From positions 40,854,766-40,918,765 of the forward strand of contig CM037785.1 in NCBI GenBank assembly GCA_021229015.1: 64,000 bases of DNA, read 5' to 3'. The notes beneath the pieces were generated by a model. It worked only from the letters and a program-made list of their open reading frames with translations. It was not told where the DNA came from and made no database searches. Shown here piece by piece: positions 48,041-58,200 of the stretch. Made by a program: the position numbers and the translations under genes. The stretch's first letter is position 1; every line of letters starts with the position of its first letter. The DNA comes from Solen grandis. Its lineage: Eukaryota > Mollusca > Bivalvia > Adapedonta > Solenidae.

Positions 48041-48320
48041 TTTTGTATGAGTTGTTGTTGATTTTGTTGCTGTTTATGTACCATCGTTACATCAGTCGGG
48101 ATGATTAATTCATATGGGATACTGTCCGCTTTGTATATTACATGATTTTGTTCTTGATGTAGTAAAGCTTTACTATGGGACTCTTACTGCATGATGCACC
48201 ATCACATATAGAAAAGTTGCATTTTACCAAACAAAATAACATCAAATGCATATTAAAAAGGTATATGTCCGGAATAACGTTTTTTTCTCCAAACGAAAAA
48301 AATAAAAAAAATACATAAAC

Positions 48321-49640
48321 AAGAGGGCCAAGATGGCCCTGTGTCGCTCACCTGAGTAAGATGGCTGTGTTAGGCATAATGACAAAAAATCTGGCATCTA
48401 AAAGTGTTTTTCTAACATTTGACTAAGTGACCTACATATTGATCCTACCTGAATTTGCACTCAACTGGGAATTCATGCAGTCATCATTCATATTAAGTTT
48501 AATGAAGACTGGGCTAAAACTGTGGCCTCTAGAGAGTTCACAAGGTTTTTCTTAGATTTGACCTGGTGACCTAGTTTTTGATCCCACATGACCCAATTTC
48601 AAACTCATGCAAGATATCATGTAGACAAACATCCTGACCAAAATTTATGAAGATTAGGCCAAAACTGTGGCCTGTAGGGTGTTCACAAGGTTTTTCTAAG
48701 ATTTGACCTGGTGACCTAGTTTTTGCCCCACATTACCCATTTTCGAACTCATCCAAGATATCATGTAGACAAACACTCTGACCATTTTTCATGCAGATTG
48801 GGCTAAAACTGTGGCCTCTAGAGTGTTCGCATGGTTTTTCTAAGATTTCCTGGTGACCTAGTTTTTGCCCCATACCCATTTCGAACATCCAAATATCATG
48901 TAGACAAACACCTGATTTTTATGAGGATTGGGCCAAAACTGTGGCCTCTAGAGTGTTCACAAGGTTTTTCTAAGATTTGACCTGGTGACCTAGTTTTTGA
49001 CCCAACATGACCCAATTTCGAACTCATCTGAGATATCATGTAGACAAACATCCTGACTAAGTTTCATGAAGATTGGGCCAAATTTGTGGCCTGTAGAGCG
49101 TTCACAAGGTTTTTCTAAGATTTGACCTGGTGACCTAGTTTTTGACCCCACATGACCCAATTCGAACTCATCCGAGATATCATGTAGACAAACATCCTGA
49201 CCAAATTTTATGAAGATTGGGCTAAAACTGTGGCCTCTAGAGTGTTCACAAGGTTTTTCAAGGATTTGACCTAGTGACCTACTTTTTGACCCCACATGAC
49301 CCAATTTCGAACTCATCCGAGATATCATGTAGACAAACATCCTGATTAAGTTTGATGAAGATTGGGCCAAATTTGTGGCCTCTAGAGTGTTCACAAGGTT
49401 TTTCTAAGATTTGACCTAGTGACCTAGTTTTTGACCCCACATGACCCAATTTCGAATTCATCCGAGATATCATGTAGACAAACATCCTGACCAAGTTTCA
49501 TGAAGATTGGGCCAAAACTGTGGCCTCTAGAGTGTTCACAAGCAATTGTTGACGACGGACGACGGACGACGCACGACGCACGACGGACAAAAGGCGATCA
49601 CAAAAGCTCACCCGAGCACAAGTGCTCAGGTGAGCTAAAA
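48321..49640. mobile_element. composite element with eight ~145-bp tandem monomers
   Basis: The left end AAGAGGGCCAAGATGGCCCT contains a 7-bp-stem hairpin. GCTCACCTGAG (48346-48356) is inverted at the right as CTCAGGTGAGC (49625-49635). The core is tandem monomers; GTGACC anchors lie at 48427, 48566, 48711, 48853, 48985, 49130, 49274 and 49419. A GACGGACGACGG tract precedes the right end. Subterminal inverted repeats, an end hairpin and a minisatellite core match Helentron-associated non-autonomous elements (HINE/pearl type) in bivalves; assignment is inference. Open frames of 134 and 71 residues here are monomer translations. Confidence 0.75.
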
Positions 49641-50244
49641 ACCAGGTGAACGAGATGTCGTTGAAACGTTGATGCTTGATGATGCTTAACATACTACACC
49701 ACTCATGACAGAGATCTGGCGATTAAAAAGAGAGACATACATATCTGGCGTAGTGGGCAATAAACTGAAGAGAAAACTCAGCATATTTATAATTAAGTTG
49801 GACTATTTACACATCTCACGTTACCTTAACGAGAGCTCCTGGTGAATTGCTCTTTACCTATATCAGAGTTGCGCAGATCTCTGTTAGGTTATTAGGTCTT
49901 TGGTAACATTATGTGCAAACCAAGTATTACCCGTATGTACTTCATGTCCATGAATATACTAGTATCTTTTTTTTTACGACAGGCGGGATTCAAACCTTGG
50001 CGCGGCCGATTTGCGCATTCAGCAATAGGACAAGTAACATTACACATGATACGCAGTAAAAACAAATCAAATACCCACATTATTTTGGTACCAGTTATAG
50101 GCACTTGTCTGCGCTTATGATATTTTGATTAAAATTTATATTACCAGATATTATTTTGTTCATTTATCTCATTAAAGTAACATAGTGGTCTATCTTACAA
50201 ATCGTCCAATGTTCGCTCCTTTCTGGTTACCTTCTCGCCATGTT
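49641..50244. other. non-genic stretch
   Basis: No supported gene. The paired open frames at 49892-50120 overlap on opposite strands and show no domain. Confidence 0.4.
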
Positions 50245-50485
50245 TTAACCCTTTCCCTCATAGAGGATACCATGAAAGACCTATGCGAACAGCATAAAAC
50301 CAGGTCAGCCTGCGAGTAACTCTCAGGCTGATCAGGTTTTATGCTGTTCGCTGCTCCTAAGTGGTCTGGTAATGAGGATTTTACAATTAAATTTGGTAAG
50401 GTTCGAGTTTGGCTTTCTGCAGATCAGGCTTTATGTGATACCTATTGAGTGCGTCAAAATGAGTCTATATGAGGGAGAGGGTTAA
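50245..50485. mobile_element. TTAA-flanked MITE, family P1, copy 2
   Basis: TTAACCCTTTCCCTCATAGA at the left, TATATGAGGGAGAGGGTTAA at the right. The inner palindrome pairs GCGAACAGCATAAAACC with GGTTTTATGCTGTTCGC around TCAGCCTGCGAGTAACTCTC. It is inverted relative to copies 1 and 3. Confidence 0.9.
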
Positions 50486-51140
50486 GGCATCGGGAGTAGC
50501 TGTGTAACGCACGATACAATCGAGTAAATATTAATAAATGAGCTAAATAAGAACCGCTTCTAAAATTAAACCGATGATCAGTTGATAAAGCTTTCAAAGG
50601 TGAAGCGTAACAAGTGTTTGTGGTGTCAGTTTCTCTATTTGATATAACTTAAGGAACTCGAAGCTTTATTGTTCATTATTGAGAGGATAATGTTGAACTA
50701 TCATTACTTTTCGTTAACATTAAATTTCGCTGAGCTTCTAATCAAGTCACATTCGTGGATACTTTCTTGGAAACATACTAGTACTCCTGAACGTGTCCAG
50801 AAGTTAAGTTTTATTAGGTTCTACATATTTTAATTATATTTCTACGAAATAAATTCCATTCGACATAAATACCATATTTCACACTACAGACATCAATATC
50901 TACCTGTAAAGAATCGATTATTAATATCACCTTATACATTCTAAGGAGGGGTGGCTGTGCAAATGTTTCATTGATTCCTTATGAGTATGGAAAAACAATA
51001 CAATAGCTCTAGTGTTCATTTTTACAATGGGCACTTATCAATATACGAGTATATTACAATATAATTATCTAATTTCAAATGGCGTTCATAATCCGGTCTC
51101 ACCAACTTGAATTCACGTTACAAAATGTATATTTCTCTGC
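50486..51140. other. non-genic stretch
   Basis: Nothing recognisable. Confidence 0.4.
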
Positions 51141-51141
51141 T

Positions 51142-51156
51142 GTGTGTGTGTGTGTG

Positions 51157-51200
<44 letters not shown>
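51142..51200. repeat. compound (GT)n(AT)n(AG)n microsatellite
   Basis: Three adjacent dinucleotide tracts with no spacer. Confidence 0.95.
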
Positions 51201-51203
<3 letters not shown>

Positions 51204-51324
51204 GTTTGCTGACATGCCTGTGCCTTGGATAAGTCTCGCACAGACTGTCTTAAGGTTGGTTAGGAGTTACCGGAGTAACATGACGTCATAAACTCAAACG
51301 CGGTACTTTCAGCTCTCAGATCTA

Positions 51325-51504
51325 CATTTATTTTTCTCTCTGATTGCTGATGAATTATTTTCCTTGTGGCCCGTCGTATTTGGTCCCATTTATGAACGTT
51401 AATGAAAATAATTATAAGAAGTTCTGAGTAATACTTGCTATTTTAGACACATTATTGGTTTCATTTGAAAGTAAATCATCAGCAATCAGAGAGAAAAATC
51501 AATG
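51325..51504. mobile_element. foldback with 23-bp perfect arms
   Basis: TTTTTCTCTCTGATTGCTGA (from 51331, continuing TGA) is perfectly complementary to the arm at 51476-51498. Weaker pairing extends outwards for about ten bases. The 122-bp spacer has no coding potential. Confidence 0.65.
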
Positions 51505-51926
51505 AAGATACATGTACATAGAATCATGATATGGTGGTGCCACACTGCAACATCACGCCATAGATATAATGGAAATACTGCAGTCATATCATTCTGACAC
51601 CGGGCCAACCTGTCTCCAAACTGATCCTACACATGTGCAGAGTGCCAGCCAAGGTTCTTTCTTGCTCAAATTCTCCCAATAATTCTTAGAGCTAAGTAAT
51701 GTTAAAATACTAGGGGTCAAATTCCATCATTCTTGTTTCTTTTATAAAAATACCAAAATATTCAAGTGTATGACCAAACTGACATATACTGTTACCTCAA
51801 TAATTAGAAATATTTGCTAAAAAATGAAATATTGGAGTATTTTTATTAGAGAAACAATAAGATAAAATTGGCCTCTAAATATTTAAGTATAACTTAGCGC
51901 TAAGTATGGTTTGTGGAATAAGAGCC

Positions 51927-52075
51927 AGTTCCATCAGTTAACAGTTTGAAATAGCAAACTGCAGGGGTATAGTCATAAGTAAATACAAGCTTGTAACTAA
52001 ACAGTTCCATCAGTTAACAGTTTGAATTAGCAAACTGCAGGGGTATAGTCATAAGTAAATACAATCTTGTATGTA
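51927..52075. repeat. 76-bp tandem duplication
   Basis: AGTTCCATCAGTTAACAGTT starts at 51927 and 52003. The two copies differ at only a few sites, so the duplication is recent. Confidence 0.9.
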
Positions 52076-53569
52076 AATGCAGTTTTATTGATAATTTTGC
52101 TGAAAATAATTTAAAATATAGATCTATAGCACTTTGAATATTTTTTTTATTTTTTTTTATTCATATAGCAGAAATAATTCTTTCCAAGACGTTTCATTCC
52201 TTTATTGGCTTAGTAAAATACAATATTCTACAGCATTGACTCTTTGCCAATACTCAACAGTTCAACTTTAGCACACCTGGTGCATATGTTACAGGAATGT
52301 GTTACAGGAATGTTCCATAACAAATTGCTGTATCTACAATCATGACACTTAAAGTCATTTACCACTAGTTTTTAGAATTCAGTAAGACATTCAAATTCAG
52401 ACCATTATGGGGGGCAAATTCAGCAGTAAATTGTTCAAGACACATAGAAAAAAACTGCCCAGGCAAGGAAAATTAAAAAAAAAAATATCCAACAATTATT
52501 TGGAAATGGATGTTGGTTTTTTATGGCAATGAAGTCCAAATCAGTTCCTACATTACAAAACACATTTAATTATTAACAAAAGGCTCATTATCTTTTGATA
52601 CTTAATATATTTAAGAAAGGAGTCTGATTTTCAATTAATGCTGATAATGTAAAGGCAATGTTTAAATTGAAACTAGAGCTAACTTTGGTGACTGACACCC
52701 TAGTTTTATAACCTTGACTCAACGATAGGCAGGGGTTTAAACTCTAGCAAAACTCTCATCAAATAAGCCAGATACACTTGAGAAAGTGGTGTGCTTGCAC
52801 AATTGGACTAAGTGCTTCTTAGATCCAAAAATTATATTTCATTGTTGTTCCTTAAAGATTTCTCAATATATGAAGTAAAGTGGGACATCAAAAAAAATCA
52901 TAATTATTTAGTGAAAGGGGTGTAACTCTTACAAAAATGGGAGTTAGCCTTTCACTGGTTATAGGCTGCTCACTTCTGCTCAGGAAATGAAAATTATGTA
53001 GAATTAACATACCATTTTATTTCTAATAACTTATGGGTCATAAGTCCTGTCCTAATGATTCAAAATCAGCCAAAATTGAATATGACAGAGATATTTCTGT
53101 GAAATTGCTGAAAGTCCTGCATTCCCATCTTGACTTGAGTACAACATGTCAGAATTCTAGATTTTATCTAGTAAATAAATATGAATGCTGATGTCAACAT
53201 CAGGATATATTGCATTTTTTTTTCACATGTTTGAAATATGGCCGAGATCTCATGACCATATATAACGTCCCCAAGTTTGCTTAAGGCATAAAAAAGTCAA
53301 AAGGAATAACAAAGCCATTGTTGACATGGACGGACTTTGTGGCCAGTTGAACAAAAAAAGCTTCAAATAACAAAACTTCTATCAGAAAAAAAATATGTTA
53401 TCCTGCAGATAGGTATATATGTATACAAAATTTAAAATTATATAAATGTCTTGAATAGATCTGTACATATCATGCTGTCCAAAAAACATATATCTAGTAG
53501 TCCTATTTGTACATTATAACAAGAGCACTACATGCAGATTCCAACACTCCTCTGTTTTTGTTTTTGTTT
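52076..53569. other. non-genic, possibly downstream of UBXN7
   Basis: AT-rich, with no exon. It could belong to an extended UBXN7 3' UTR if the near polyadenylation signal is not used. Confidence 0.35.
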
Positions 53570-53945
53570 TTTTTCTTCTAAAAAGTGGAGATAAATTAGG
53601 TCAAAATAGACCTAAGAGTTATGGCACTTGATGGGAATATAGCCCTTGTGAAAGTGAACAAGTATAAGAAGTTTGATGAGAGAAGGTTTAATAGTTTAAG
53701 CTACACCAAAGTTTTCAGTGTATTTTTTTTTATAGAAAAGGAAGTTAAAATTTGGAAAAAAATGTCCTAAGAGTTATGGTTCTTAATGGGAATGTAGCCC
53801 ATGTGAATATGAACAAGTATGTTCAATTTGATGACAGAAGGTTTAATATTGGTAGTTAAGAAGTTAAGCCAAAGTTAAAGTTTTTCACTTCGACGCGCCA
53901 ACAGCAATGACGACAACACTCAAGTGATAACAATACCTTGACTTT
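53570..53945. repeat. dispersed repeat Q, copy 2
   Basis: GTGGAGATAAATTAGGTCAA, ACCTAAGAGTTATGGCACTT, GAACAAGTATAAGAAGTTTG, a second internal unit (GTCCTAAGAGTTATGGTTCT), then CAACAGCAATGACGACAACA and ACTTTTCTCC. The order matches copy 1 at 39530. Confidence 0.75.
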
Positions 53946-54855
53946 TCTCCTTTAAAAAAAACAGACAAGCTAAAAATGTATATTCATGCATATACATGTC
54001 TGCTGCCATTCATTGAATAGAATGTACCTAGTACATTGTGCATGTAAATTCTGAGGAATGTTCTTTCTTTCCCATTTTCAAATGATTCACTGTCTTTTGG
54101 CTCTCAAAAAATAATAAACATAGTACAATCTCAAGACTAAACTCAATTTCTACTGATAATTCGAGTGAGTTTGAAAATAACACTTAAGTATAGTTTAAAT
54201 ATTTGAGAACAAAAGGCTTTATCTCATAAATCAATCAATATTAGAGAACAAAGGGAATGTTCTCATAAATCAATAAATATAAGAAAACAAGTAGCTTGTC
54301 TTTTTAAATAAATCAATCTTTGCCTATCATACATAAATATTTCAAAACTTTTTGTTTTTATCCTTCAGCTGCCTAATTTCATTAACAAATCATTATTTAT
54401 ACAATCAAAAAAGAAAGAAAATTTCAATTTCTAATTAACAATTATTATTTCCCATTCCTGTGAGAAAAATGTGGGTGCACGTGAAAATGACCATGTTGCC
54501 CTGAGATCAAAAGTTTGGCTCCAGACAGTACCCCCATAAGTGCGATTTACACACATGACATATATATGCTATTTTCCATTAATGTTAGGCAAAGTCCATC
54601 GAATATACCAGTCTTAAAATCAAAATAAAAATCAACATATACATGAAATAATATTTAAGCTCAAGGTTTTCCAATTTTCATTAACATCTGACAATATATG
54701 TTTAGATTTAAAATAATTATTCTTGCACTGATACAGATAAATAGGTCTGAACTGCCTGTATAAAAAAAAAGCATTTAACAAAATCAGCCACACAGGGTGG
54801 TCAAAGAAAGTCATATTAAACATTTTTCATTGTCAAGCTAAGATCAAAGCATGTG

Positions 54856-54861
54856 TTTATT
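54856..54861 (-). terminator. UBXN7: candidate UBXN7 polyadenylation signal
   Basis: AATAAA on the minus strand, about 235 bases after the stop codon. Other AT-rich candidates lie further down, so the true 3' end is not fixed. Confidence 0.35.
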
Positions 54862-55094
54862 CATTCCAAAGATCTGGGTCACTTTTGTATCCTTATATAG
54901 ACCTGATAAATTGTAGAGGTTAAAAAGAAAGGACGACCAGACAAGCTTTTTTCTTCAATACCTTTAGCTAATTTGACCCTATACTACAAAAACAAGTAAA
55001 ATGCGCATATTCTCAAAATGACAACACAAGATTCTCCCTAAAAATCAGCTGGCCTGGGTCAAGTCACAATCCTTAATCTTCACAAGTCAGCATG

Positions 55095-55256
55095 TCATGA
55101 CCTTGCCTGTACAAAGATGGTCTCCTGTGGGTTGAGCCCAATACGTTTCAGGGTGTGGTTGTAATCACACTCAGACAGCTGCCGGCGAGGAAAGTGAGCC
55201 ACAAGCTCGTAACGCTCGTTTGAGAAACCCTTGGACCCAACAAATAGCACCACTGC
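55095..55256 (-). CDS. UBXN7: UBXN7 last exon: C-terminal half of UBX
   Basis: Acceptor TTTTTTCAG precedes GCA at 55256. It encodes AVVLFVGSKGFSNERYELVA, HFPRRQLSECDYNHTLKRIG and LNPQETIFVQARS, then TGA. FPRR is the loop that inserts into the p97 N domain in UBX proteins. 53 codons plus stop, phase 0 entry. Confidence 0.95.
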   Translation of the reverse strand, partial: AVVLFVGSKGFSNERYELVAHFPRRQLSECDYNHTLKRIGLNPQETIFVQARS

Positions 55257-58200
55257 CTGAAAAAATTTAGAGTTACAAAGAGTTGTTTCCATTGAAATTC
55301 CAATAATCAATTTGAATGTAATACACACATGGCAATTGTGCTTATATTACACAAATTCCAAAATAAAATATTCATCTGTGGACCAGGGCAGTGTATTAAT
55401 TGAAAAAATGTGTACATCATTACTGTTTGGGGAAAAAAAATGTCAAAACATTAAATGAAAAGGGTTTCATTTATTAGCTGTTACAGTTCTCATTAGCACT
55501 TTGACCGTTTCATTATTTGAACTTCACCACAAGATTAAATATTGTACTTAAAGCAAAATTAATGATGCATGGAGAGGCTTCCTTGCTTTTTTGAGTTCAT
55601 ACATGTAACCCGGAGTTCCACAGGCACATGTGCCACCTCTGGACAGGGTAGTTTTCAATTAGGATATTCCATACAGCCAGAGATATTTATTTTTTAAAAT
55701 TTCATAGAAAGGAAGAGAAATAAAAATCACAATAAAAATACATGGGCCAATCAGGTGAAAATGTATTCTACCTAAAATAAAATGTGACCACTGCATTAAA
55801 AGAATACTTTAAGCTTTCATGCATGTTACACTTAATTATTAAAAACGGGCTACAGCTATGCAAAATATTAACAGAATCATACTGTAATAGCAATTCTGCC
55901 CAAACAGGAATACTCATGTTGCATATGAAAAGTACCCTTTTTTTCGACCCGATGTTCAAATTTACAAGGAAGGATTTCCTCTGTCTAAGTGTTTTTCAAA
56001 GCCAATGGATGAGCCAAATTTGAAAAAAAAAATGAAGCACTTATTTTTTTATTTTCATGAACCACTTTGTGCCAGTGATATAACCAAATTGTGGGAACAA
56101 TAAATATGTTTTATGACGAAATTTTTATAAGATTTCTTCCAAAGACTATACTTACTAGCAACTGGGAAGAATTTGGAATGCAAAGTTTTTCTCTTTGACC
56201 ATCAGGCAGTCTCAACATCAGTGTAATCTTTTCATCTGAAACAAAGATCCATAAAAAGAACAGTGCACCTCCATTATAACACTATGTCTGGAGTCCAAGT
56301 CTAGATAAGTCAATTATAAAAAATATAACTATATACTTCATATTATTTGGTCTCTATTGACTTGACTATTTGAGTTTTGCCGTTGCCTCAACAGTATTTC
56401 AGTCATATAGTGATGTCCAGCTTATTACAGGTGGAGGAAGACCCCGAATGCACAGAGGCATCCAGCTAGAACCACCAACCTACTGCAAGCCAGCTGGAAG
56501 GCTTTCTCACATGAAAATACAAATGACCCTGCCGGGATCAAACCCATGTGGTGAGGGGCTGAGTGAGTGTTAGACAGTGACTTTACCCTCTCAGCCACGA
56601 AGGTCACAGATCTCTATTGAACACCTACCAGCCTCATTCCCAAGGTAAGCCTTGTAGTCCCTCGTATCCAGGGGAACACATTCCGTAGATTTATCTGATT
56701 CGAGTGTTTCACTACTGCTACTTTGGTCCCCTGCTTTGGAGTCTCTTTCCTCACCACTGGAATCACTTGACGCACCTGACTCTCGCTGCCGAATATTTTC
56801 CAACACTGCTGGATGCACGTCATTATGAACACTGCCGGATTTCTGAGGAGAAGTCCTCATTTTCTTTCTTGCTCCATCACTAACAACTTTTGAATGTGTA
56901 GTCTCTGAGATACAATCTGAATTTGAGGTATCTTTGGATTTTGTTGAGCAAGTCTGTTTTTGTGCTGCTGAGGTTTTATTGCTGCTGCCAACTAAAGGTG
57001 ACCTGACATCTCTCAAACTTTTTTTTCTGAGTACTACCTTTATCTCCTTTTTTGGGAGAGCTGTTTTCTGACGACTGCTTCTTTATATTGCTTGTTTTCG
57101 GGGAACATGATCCCTTTCGAGACTTTCTTGACTCAGACTCTGAGTCTGATTTTGAACTGAGACGTGTTTTTCGAGGTGAAGGATGGGAGACTTCATCAGA
57201 GTCTGAAAATGTTTCTAGGTCAGTGTCTGTGTGACTGTCGTCAGTGTCAGACACACATTTAGAAGAGGAAGGTTTGCTGTTGTCGGTAAGGGATGCTGTG
57301 ATTGCTGCCTGAAGCTGGTCATCTTCTGTGGCATCCACTATGCTATTATCCTGAAACAGAGGCATTCTATTGTCAGAGCTTGTTTGCTGGCTTGCTTGGG
57401 TTGAGGTTTAAACTTAAATAACATCCCAACGTATTTCTGTCATTTTTTACCACCTGTTCTCTATTCTGACACACTTATTTGTATATTTTATGTATTGTAC
57501 TAAGCAAAATATACAGTATTTAGATATTATGGTCAAAGTTGTAACAATCATCTGATAAATAATAAGTAAAAAGTTACATTTCATCAATCAGAAAAAACTT
57601 CTGCAAGATATTTGCTATTCATTCCATGACATGTTAACACCTGTAATTTCTTGTTGATGATAGTGACTGACAATATGAACTAGAAGGTTTTCTACCATAT
57701 TATCTTAAACATTTCAAATTTCAGAACAAATTTTACAAAGGAAACTGACAGGAGCTCCCACTGTGGCCCATTTCTCAAAACCCCAGTGCATCCCAATTGA
57801 CTGTGTATATTACCTGTCCCAAAAACTAACCTGTCTTACCCGTTTAGTGGGAGGGGAGGAGTGGTCCCCCATATGTTGATGATCCAGGAACTCAGACACT
57901 GAAACAAAGAAACCATTATTATTCTCATATCTCAAACAGTAAATGAAATGGAAATGAAGAATACTTTTTTTGTTTGCTTGTGTTAAACATCACACAGACA
58001 GCATTTTAGTCACTCCAGGACTTTTTCTTTGAAAGTTTTCATGAGACAGATATAGTGCTGCCTTACAGCAATATCACATTGCAGACAGATGTCATGATAC
58101 CATACCCAGTTGCATTATCCTGACATTAGGCAAACTTTAACCCTTATGTGTTGAGCCTCAAGCACAATGGAGCAATATGACTTTGGTAGGAGTATGTTGT

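Noticed and set aside
48990..49494. Minus-strand frames of 134 and 71 residues with repeated DVCLHDISDEFELG
   Set aside because: They are translations of the 145-bp monomers and repeat with the same period; no independent evidence of a gene.
57052..57234. 60-residue plus-strand frame rich in DSDSE
   Set aside because: Antisense shadow of the UBXN7 linker exon.
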